A DNA stretch of 6,000 nt from NCBI GenBank assembly GCA_013042765.1, contig JABDPP010000068.1:1-6000 (forward strand). Reading direction: 5' to 3'. Positions 1 to 4,879 of the stretch are shown piece by piece; position 1 is the first letter of the stretch; the number at the start of each line of letters is the position of its first letter. The notes under the pieces are model-generated. The model did no database searches and was not told the DNA's origin. It worked only from the letters and a program-made list of their open reading frames with translations. The stretch is from Litoreibacter sp. (lineage in GTDB: Bacteria; Pseudomonadota; Alphaproteobacteria; Rhodobacterales; Rhodobacteraceae). The translations under genes were made by a program, and so were the position numbers.

Positions 1-4
1 CAGC

Positions 5-11
5 AGGAAAG
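5..11 (+). promoter_or_regulatory. Ribosome binding site of the DUF3422 gene
   Basis: AGGAAAG lies 8 nt before the ATG at 20 and almost touches the GTG at 11. This spacing selects ATG 20 as the start rather than GTG 11. The promoter itself would lie left of the window. Confidence 0.65.
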
Positions 12-19
12 TGACGCCA

Positions 20-1303
20 ATGAGTACCTTTGAAGACCATCCCCTCCGGTATGCCCTTGCCAATGAGCTGCATGCCCGCCCGTTTCCGACGCTGGAGGCG
101 CCCACCGGGGCTGTCTATCTGGCCATCAAGCGCGCGGAAGATGCCGCCCAGCGGGACCGCAACGAAGATCTGGCGCACTTGCATCTCCTGCTCGATCGTC
201 ATGGCGCGACCCACCCGAAAGCCGGGGCAACCCACTGGTACGGCCAGTTGGGCAAGCACATGATGAAATGGGAGCAGCACACGGAATTCGTGACCTACAC
301 GCTGTTTGTCGACACGCTGGAAAGCCGCCCCTTCGACGCCAAGGTGTTTGATCTTTTCCCGGCCGACTGGTTGGAACAGGCACCGGGCGTGCGGATAACT
401 TCCGCCCTGATCCGCGTCGAAGAGTTCAAACCCGATGATGAAATCATGCCGCTTCTGAAGGAATGGTTTGTCCCCGAAAGCCTCGCCGCGAGTTCCGTGC
501 TGGACAATGAAGCGATCATTGCGGGGGATTTTCGGATCGATATGGCCGGGCATATGCGTTTTGCCGTATTCGTGAAGTCTGGGTCGGGCAGCCGCAGGCT
601 GGGGCGGATCGTACAGCGACTCTGCGAAATCGAGACCTACAAGTCGATGTCGATGCTGGGGCTGGCCCGGGCGCGCGACCTGGCGCCACGGATGAGTGCA
701 ATCGACAAGAGGCTGACCAGCCTGATGTCGGATATGACCGGCAGATCCGCAGAACCTGACGAAACTCTGGCGGGTCTTCTGGAGACGTCCGCGAAGCTGG
801 AAAACATGCTGGCCCAGTCCTCCTTCCGGTTTGCCGCGACAGGGGCCTACGAGGCGATCGTGAACGAGCGGATCGAGGTTCTGAGAGAAGAACGCTTCCT
901 CGGACGCCAGACTTTCGCGGAGTTCATGGTGCGCCGGTTCGATCCGGCCATGCGAACCGTCAAATCTGCTGAGCAGCGCCTGAAAACCATGGCGGAGCGG
1001 GCGATCCGCGCCGGTGATCTGCTGCGGACGCGGGTGGATGTGGAGCGCTCCGCACAGAACCAGAAACTACTGGAGAGCATGGACCGTCGCGCCGACTTGC
1101 AGCTGCGCCTGCAAAAGACGGTCGAGGGCCTGTCCGTCGTGGCGATCAGCTATTATGCGGTCAATCTGGCAATCAACATGGCGGCACCGTTCGGAACCTC
1201 CGTGGGGATCAGCAAGCTGGCACTGACGGCGATGCTGACACCGCTGGTCATCCTGCTGGTCTGGTGGATGATCAAGCGCATTCGCGAATCCGTCGAAAAA
1301 TAA
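20..1303 (+). CDS. DUF3422 family membrane-anchored protein
   Basis: This is a complete 427-residue protein of the DUF3422 family, whose function is not established. The family signature is at the N-terminus (HPLRYALANELHARPFP, residues 7-23), followed by a mixed alpha/beta region containing HWYGQLGKHMMKWEQH (about 72-87). From about residue 240 the protein is strongly helical and charged, with heptad-like Leu/Ala spacing. It ends in two hydrophobic segments (about 370-390 and 398-417) and a basic tail, so it is probably an inner-membrane protein with a large cytoplasmic domain. There is no signal peptide. ATG 20 is preferred over GTG 11 because of the Shine-Dalgarno spacing and because the family normally starts close to the HPLRY motif. 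The gene converges on the cox operon, so a functional link to CO oxidation is not implied. Family assignment is firm; any transport or channel role is inference. Confidence 0.92.
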   Translation: MSTFEDHPLRYALANELHARPFPTLEAPTGAVYLAIKRAEDAAQRDRNEDLAHLHLLLDRHGATHPKAGATHWYGQLGKHMMKWEQHTEFVTYTLFVDTLESRPFDAKVFDLFPADWLEQAPGVRITSALIRVEEFKPDDEIMPLLKEWFVPESLAASSVLDNEAIIAGDFRIDMAGHMRFAVFVKSGSGSRRLGRIVQRLCEIETYKSMSMLGLARARDLAPRMSAIDKRLTSLMSDMTGRSAEPDETLAGLLETSAKLENMLAQSSFRFAATGAYEAIVNERIEVLREERFLGRQTFAEFMVRRFDPAMRTVKSAEQRLKTMAERAIRAGDLLRTRVDVERSAQNQKLLESMDRRADLQLRLQKTVEGLSVVAISYYAVNLAINMAAPFGTSVGISKLALTAMLTPLVILLVWWMIKRIRESVEK

Positions 1304-1336
1304 AGCCCACGCGCTCGTGACGGAGCGCATGGGCTT
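1296..1336 (-). terminator. Intrinsic terminator of the cox operon
   Basis: Bases 1303-1316 pair with 1323-1336 (14 positions, one A-C mismatch at 1310/1329) around a 6-nt loop. Read on the minus strand, the hairpin ends in GGGCTT and runs into TTTATTTTT (1296-1304), the pattern of a Rho-independent terminator. It sits about 30 nt past the coxG stop codon. The U-tract is the complement of the last codons and stop of the DUF3422 gene. On the plus strand the hairpin is followed by GTGGG instead, so it should be weak or inactive in that direction. Confidence 0.82.
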
Positions 1337-1366
1337 GTGGGTTCGGCGAACCTTTGGTGGCGGTCT

Positions 1367-1819
1367 TTAAGCCTGTTCGGTCGCTGCGACGCGGGCTGCG
1401 AAGGTCTTGAAGAACTTGCCGGCCAGTTTTTTCGCGGTGCCCTGGATCAGGCGGCTGCCCAGTTGGGCCAGCTTGCCTCCGATCTCGGCTTTTGCAGTGT
1501 ATTTCAGCAGAGTCTCGTCGCCGTGGGCTTCCAGGAAGACATCTGCGCCGCCCTTGGCGAAGCCGGCCGGGCCGCCTGTGCCTTCACCGGTCAGCGAGAA
1601 GTGCTCCGGCGGGTTGTCCGGGTTCAGCACGACGTTGCCGCCGAATTTCGCTTTGACGGGACCGATCTTGAGGACAACTTTTGCCTCGAGGTCTGTATCG
1701 GAATGCTTGATCAGTTCTTCGCACCCGGGAATGCAATCCTTGAGGATTTCCGGGTCGTTGAGCGCCTCATATACCTTCTCGCGCGGGGCGGGAATCATGA
1801 TTTCGTCTTGCAGTTCCAT
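1367..1819 (-). CDS. coxG: CoxG, SRPBCC-family CO dehydrogenase accessory protein
   Basis: CoxG is a START/SRPBCC-fold protein with a hydrophobic ligand cavity. In Oligotropha it is not needed to mature CO dehydrogenase, but its loss slows growth on CO; mycobacterial work links it to quinone handling between the enzyme and the membrane. The 150 residues show the family marks in order: IPAPREKVYEALNDPEIL (9-26), then DCIPGCEEL (28-36), the glycine-rich TGEGTGGPAGFAKGG (77-91), and a long C-terminal helix around GGKLAQLGSRLIQGTAKK (114-131). No signal peptide or membrane segment is visible, and the protein stops at the end of the SRPBCC core. The gene starts 35 nt after coxF stops and has its own strong ribosome binding site, unlike the overlapping genes upstream. 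It is the last gene before the operon terminator. Confidence 0.93.
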   Translation of the reverse strand: MELQDEIMIPAPREKVYEALNDPEILKDCIPGCEELIKHSDTDLEAKVVLKIGPVKAKFGGNVVLNPDNPPEHFSLTGEGTGGPAGFAKGGADVFLEAHGDETLLKYTAKAEIGGKLAQLGSRLIQGTAKKLAGKFFKTFAARVAATEQA

Positions 1820-1824
1820 GTGGT

Positions 1825-1831
1825 CTTCCTT
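1825..1831 (-). promoter_or_regulatory. Ribosome binding site of coxG
   Basis: On the minus strand AAGGAAG is followed by 5 nt (ACCAC) and the coxG ATG at 1819. This fixes the start and suggests translation of coxG independent of coxF. Confidence 0.75.
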
Positions 1832-1854
1832 TCCAAAGATGGAGTCTTTTCGGG

Positions 1855-2709
1855 TCAGCCCCTGCTGCCCTCTTGTGTCTGGTCGTCCGGGCGGTCTCCG
1901 GCGCGGCGATGGGCGACCAATTGCGCCAAGATCGACAGGGCGATCTCGTCTGGTGTGATGGCCTTAATATCGAGGCCAGCAGGGGCAACGACAGAGGCGA
2001 GAAGATCGGCGTCGATACCGTCGGCGGCGAGCCTCTTTGACAGAGCCGCGTATTTGCGACGGCTTCCGACGAAAGCGATGTAGCTGGCACCGCTGGACAG
2101 TGCAGCGCGCAGGGCGGCCTCATCCCCTTTGCCTTGTGTGGCGACAACCACGAAGCGCTGTGCGGCACCGGTGTCGAAGGCGAAACTATCAAGGTGGGCA
2201 TCGACGTCGGGTGCCGGCTCAGGCGTCTGGCCCGGGGTGCAGAGCGTGCGGTGCAGGTCGAACCTGGCGGAGAGATCCGTAAGGGCCAGTGCGACGGGAC
2301 CTGCGCCACAGATCACGAGGCGGGGCAGGGGCAAAACCGGTTCGACAAAAATATCCATGGAGCCTTTCGACGGGCAGCCGTTGCGTGCAAAGCGAATGCC
2401 CTCAACTTCGTCCCCGGCGGCGACGCCCTCGGCATCCAGAAGCTCTTCGGGACGCAGCGAGACGAATTGCGGAGCACCCTGCGAGAGCGCCTCTTTTGCA
2501 GCCCGCGAGACGGCTGAGCGGGCACATCCGCCCCCGACCCAGCCTTCCGCGAGTGTTCCGTCTTCAAGGATCAGCGCCTTGCTGCCGGGCTTGGCAGAGG
2601 TCGCATCGATCGTGCGCACGATGGTGGCGACCGCAAAGGGCCTGCCCTGGGCCTGCAGGCGATCCATTTCACGGGTCAGGCGGGCCTGTGTCTTGGCAGA
2701 GAGGGTCAT
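1855..2709 (-). CDS. coxF: CoxF, XdhC/CoxI-family CO dehydrogenase maturation factor
   Basis: CoxF belongs to the XdhC/CoxI family, which helps insert the active-site ligands of molybdenum hydroxylases. In the Oligotropha model soluble CoxF supplies copper to the Mo-S-Cu centre together with CoxE. The 284-residue protein has an N-terminal XdhC_CoxI domain with GWVGGGCARS (56-65) and NGCPSKGSMDIFVEP (110-124). A Rossmann-type C-terminal domain follows, with ICGAGPVALAL (133-143), ATQGKGDEAAL (190-200), AFVGSRRK (212-219) and the closing PAGLDIKAITPDEIALSIL (243-261). Cys62 and Cys112 sit in the conserved motifs and are candidate metal or sulfur ligands. The ATG at 2709 overlaps the coxE stop as ATGA, and a GGAG lies 11 nt upstream, so translation is probably coupled. 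The C-terminal 20 residues are polar and probably disordered. The symbol rests on position in coxDEFG as well as family; by sequence alone it could be called XdhC or CoxI. Confidence 0.92.
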   Translation of the reverse strand: MTLSAKTQARLTREMDRLQAQGRPFAVATIVRTIDATSAKPGSKALILEDGTLAEGWVGGGCARSAVSRAAKEALSQGAPQFVSLRPEELLDAEGVAAGDEVEGIRFARNGCPSKGSMDIFVEPVLPLPRLVICGAGPVALALTDLSARFDLHRTLCTPGQTPEPAPDVDAHLDSFAFDTGAAQRFVVVATQGKGDEAALRAALSSGASYIAFVGSRRKYAALSKRLAADGIDADLLASVVAPAGLDIKAITPDEIALSILAQLVAHRRAGDRPDDQTQEGSRG

Positions 2710-3893
2710 AGGCGGGCAAGCTCCGTTTCCAATTTGGCGAGGTCCGCAAGGGTATTGCTGGCGGCAAACAGGTCGAGATGGGGCAGGGCGGCTGCCATTC
2801 CCTTGGCGACAGGTTCATATCCGTCCCACCCTTTGAGCGGGTTCAGCCAGATGATCTTGCATCCGCGTTTGCGGATTCGTGCGAGCGCGGCGTCGAGCAC
2901 CTCGGGGGCCTCGCTGTCGTAGCCGTCAGACAGGATTATAACAACAGAACGTCCATCCACAAAACGCCGGGCATAGCTCTTCGAGAACTGGTCGAGATTG
3001 CCGCCGATTTTCGAGCCGCCGCCGAAGCCGTCCGCCAAGAGCGTGATCCGGTTCAGGGCGCGCAGTGGATCGTCGTCGCGCAGCGCCTCGGTGATCCGCA
3101 CGAGGCGGGTGTGAAACAGGTAGGCATCCGCGTCGCTGTCCGCCCGCATCAGGCCAGCCAGAAAGGCCAGGAAGGGGCGGGCGTAGTTCATCATCGAGCC
3201 GGAGACATCGCACAGTGCAGTGATGCGTACCGGACGGTCGGGGCGGTGGCGCTTGGCAAGGCTCAAAGGCTCTCCGCCCGTCGCAAGGCTGCGGCGGATG
3301 GTGCGGCGGAAGTCGATCTGCGCGCCCTTGCGGGCGGCTCTGCGGCGGCGCGAGCGGCGGTCGCGTAACGCACGGCCCAACCGGATCGCGACCTGTTCGG
3401 CCTCGCGGATGTCTTCGGGAGAGACCAGCTCGCGCAGGTCCTTCTTCATCAGGTTTTTCACGGAGGAGGCAATCAGCTTGCCGGTGCCTTCTGAATAGCT
3501 CTCGCCATCGCCGTCATCGCTCTCAGGACTGTGGGTCTTGCCGGCAGCACCAGACTGGGCCTCTTTATCCTCGCGCGAACTGCGTGTGTGTTTCGGAGAT
3601 GAGGTCTGCTCGGTCTGCATGATTTTCTGGCGGACCCGGCCCTCGTTCATCCAGAAGCTGTCGAACAGCTCGTCGAAACGGGCCACGTCATCGGCGCATC
3701 CCGCGCAAACGGATTTCAGTGCGAGCCGGGACTGGGCCGGATCCCCGCAGCTGACATGCGACAGCGCGTTGAGCGCGGTATCTGTCTCGGACACGCCAAG
3801 ATGGAAGCCGTTTTCACGCAGGTGCGCCATGAATCCAGAAACGCGGGCAGAAATGCCCGGATCCCGAGACGCAAAGCGCGTGACCTTACTCAT
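2706..3893 (-). CDS. coxE: CoxE, von Willebrand factor A domain protein
   Basis: CoxE (395 residues) has a C-terminal VWA domain of the VWA_CoxE type. In the Oligotropha model it is membrane-associated, binds CoxF and supports delivery of copper to the CO dehydrogenase active site; VWA proteins commonly pair with a MoxR ATPase, here CoxD. The N-terminal helical region (about 13-95) includes C49 and a CAGC motif (63-66). Next come an acidic, Ser/Gly-rich linker (about 95-137) and a very basic stretch rich in Arg (about 174-201). The VWA domain starts at about 222, with the MIDAS motif DVSGS at 229-233, Ser294 where the metal-binding Thr usually sits (GGGSKIGG), and LSDG at 321-324 with Asp323. 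I see no transmembrane helix, so any membrane attachment would be peripheral. The ATG at 3893 overlaps the coxD stop as ATGA, and the stop overlaps coxF in the same way, which argues for translational coupling. Confidence 0.95.
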   Translation of the reverse strand: MSKVTRFASRDPGISARVSGFMAHLRENGFHLGVSETDTALNALSHVSCGDPAQSRLALKSVCAGCADDVARFDELFDSFWMNEGRVRQKIMQTEQTSSPKHTRSSREDKEAQSGAAGKTHSPESDDGDGESYSEGTGKLIASSVKNLMKKDLRELVSPEDIREAEQVAIRLGRALRDRRSRRRRAARKGAQIDFRRTIRRSLATGGEPLSLAKRHRPDRPVRITALCDVSGSMMNYARPFLAFLAGLMRADSDADAYLFHTRLVRITEALRDDDPLRALNRITLLADGFGGGSKIGGNLDQFSKSYARRFVDGRSVVIILSDGYDSEAPEVLDAALARIRKRGCKIIWLNPLKGWDGYEPVAKGMAAALPHLDLFAASNTLADLAKLETELARL

Positions 3894-4765
3894 GCGGCTT
3901 TTCCGGCGATGCGCTGGGCGACCTCGATCGGCAGGTTGTCGCGGTCGGCCTGTGTTTTCAGAAGCGTCGAGAGCGAAGCTTCAAGCGCGGTCGGGTCCTC
4001 GGTCAGATCGTTGATGCCGAGACCGGCCAAAGCGGCCGCGAAATCAAGCATCTCGGCGACGCCGGGAACTTTCTCAAGCTCTTCCTTGCGCACCGATTGC
4101 ACGAAGGAGACGATTTGGCGGCCCAGATGGGCCTCGATGCCGGGGCAGCGGGAGGCGAGGATCGCCAGCTCGGTCTCGCGGCTCGGGTAATCGACATAGG
4201 CATACATGCAGCGGCGGCGCAGGGCGTCCGACAGGTCGCGCGTGCCGTTGGCCGTCAGGATGACGATCGGGCGCGATTTGGCCTTGATGGTGCCCAGTTC
4301 CGGGATGGAGATCTGGAAATCCGACAGGACCTCCAGCAGGTAGGCTTCGAATTCTTCGTCCGCGCGGTCGATCTCGTCGATCAAGAGCACCGGAGGTGTG
4401 TCGCGGCGGATCGCCTGGAGCAGCGGACGTTCCAGCAGGAATTCCTCGGAGAAGAGGCGCTGTTCGACGCTGCGGCCGCTCTGGCCGTCTTCGGCGGCGG
4501 CACGGATCGCCAGAAGCTGGCGTTGGTAATTCCATTCGTAAATGGCCTGCGATGCGTCCAGCCCTTCATAGCATTGCAGGCGGATCAGCTCGGTGCCCTC
4601 AACAGCGGCGAGCGTGCGTGCGATCTCGGTCTTGCCGACACCAGCCGCGCCTTCGAGCAAGAGCGGTCGACCCAGTGACATCGCGATATGCAAGGCCATG
4701 GCGAGATCATTGGAGGCCACATAGCCTTCTCCAGCCAAAGCGTCTTTCAAGGTTTCCCAGGTCAT
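3890..4765 (-). CDS. coxD: CoxD, MoxR-type AAA+ ATPase for CO dehydrogenase maturation
   Basis: CoxD is a cytoplasmic AAA+ chaperone of the MoxR group. In Oligotropha it is required for the ATP-dependent sulfuration of the molybdenum in folded apo-CO dehydrogenase. The 291-residue protein is close to full family length. It shows Walker A GAAGVGKT (39-46), Walker B VLLIDEID (126-133), a sensor-1 Asn in LTANGTR (Asn173) and the arginine cluster ALRRRC (181-186), followed by the MoxR lid region to the C-terminus. All catalytic residues are intact. The start at 4765 is supported by GGAGA (4771-4775) 5 nt upstream. The gene follows coxL after a 114-nt spacer with two hairpins and overlaps coxE by 4 nt, so it opens the coupled maturation block. 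Confidence 0.95.
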   Translation of the reverse strand: MTWETLKDALAGEGYVASNDLAMALHIAMSLGRPLLLEGAAGVGKTEIARTLAAVEGTELIRLQCYEGLDASQAIYEWNYQRQLLAIRAAAEDGQSGRSVEQRLFSEEFLLERPLLQAIRRDTPPVLLIDEIDRADEEFEAYLLEVLSDFQISIPELGTIKAKSRPIVILTANGTRDLSDALRRRCMYAYVDYPSRETELAILASRCPGIEAHLGRQIVSFVQSVRKEELEKVPGVAEMLDFAAALAGLGINDLTEDPTALEASLSTLLKTQADRDNLPIEVAQRIAGKAA

Positions 4766-4770
4766 CTGTG

Positions 4771-4775
4771 TCTCC
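4771..4775 (-). promoter_or_regulatory. Ribosome binding site of coxD
   Basis: On the minus strand GGAGA precedes the coxD ATG by 5 nt (CACAG). It lies just past the base of the second hairpin, so it should be accessible when that hairpin is folded. Confidence 0.7.
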
Positions 4776-4782
4776 GTTTTGT

Positions 4783-4819
4783 GGGAGCCCCGGCCAGCCT
4801 AAGGCCAGCCGGGGCTCCC
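4783..4819 (-). repeat. GC-rich hairpin upstream of coxD
   Basis: Bases 4783-4794 (GGGAGCCCCGGC) are the exact inverse complement of 4808-4819. Inside lie a 2-nt mismatch and 3 more pairs (4797-4799 with 4803-4805) around a 3-nt loop. This is a very stable stem. On the minus strand it is followed by ACAAAACGGAGA, so no U-tract is present and it is not a standard terminator. A block to 3' exonucleases protecting the upstream coxL message, or a processing site between coxL and coxD, fits better. Confidence 0.8.
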
Positions 4820-4829
4820 GTAGTCATAC

Positions 4830-4861
4830 CCTTGATCGGTCCCCTCCCAGGTCGATCAAGG
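4830..4861 (-). repeat. Inverted repeat just after coxL
   Basis: Bases 4830-4838 (CCTTGATCG) are the exact inverse complement of 4853-4861, a 9-bp stem with a 14-nt loop that is G-rich on the minus strand. It begins about 18 nt after the coxL stop codon and ends 10 nt before the second hairpin. No U-tract follows. It could be an RNA stem or, less likely, a protein-binding palindrome. Confidence 0.7.
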
Positions 4862-4879
4862 CGTGTGACTGACTGCAAC

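Noticed and set aside
11..19. GTG at 11 as the start of the DUF3422 gene
   Set aside because: The Shine-Dalgarno AGGAAAG directly abuts or overlaps this codon; it is correctly spaced only for the ATG at 20.
1337..2083. Plus-strand open frame of 248 codons opposite coxG and coxF
   Set aside because: It is antisense to two well-recognised genes, has no recognisable domain, and runs across the coxF-coxG gap. Long antisense frames are expected in GC-rich DNA.
2129..2836. Plus-strand open frame of 235 codons opposite coxF
   Set aside because: It is antisense to coxF and the end of coxE, with Arg/Ser/Pro/Ala-rich low-information composition and no family match I recognise.
4097..4678. Plus-strand open frame of 193 codons opposite coxD
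   Set aside because: It is a mirror of the coxD coding frame; coxD itself has intact Walker A, Walker B and sensor motifs.
4783..4819. Second spacer hairpin as an intrinsic terminator
   Set aside because: The bases after the stem on the minus strand are A-rich (ACAAAAC), not U-rich, and on the plus strand no T-run follows either.
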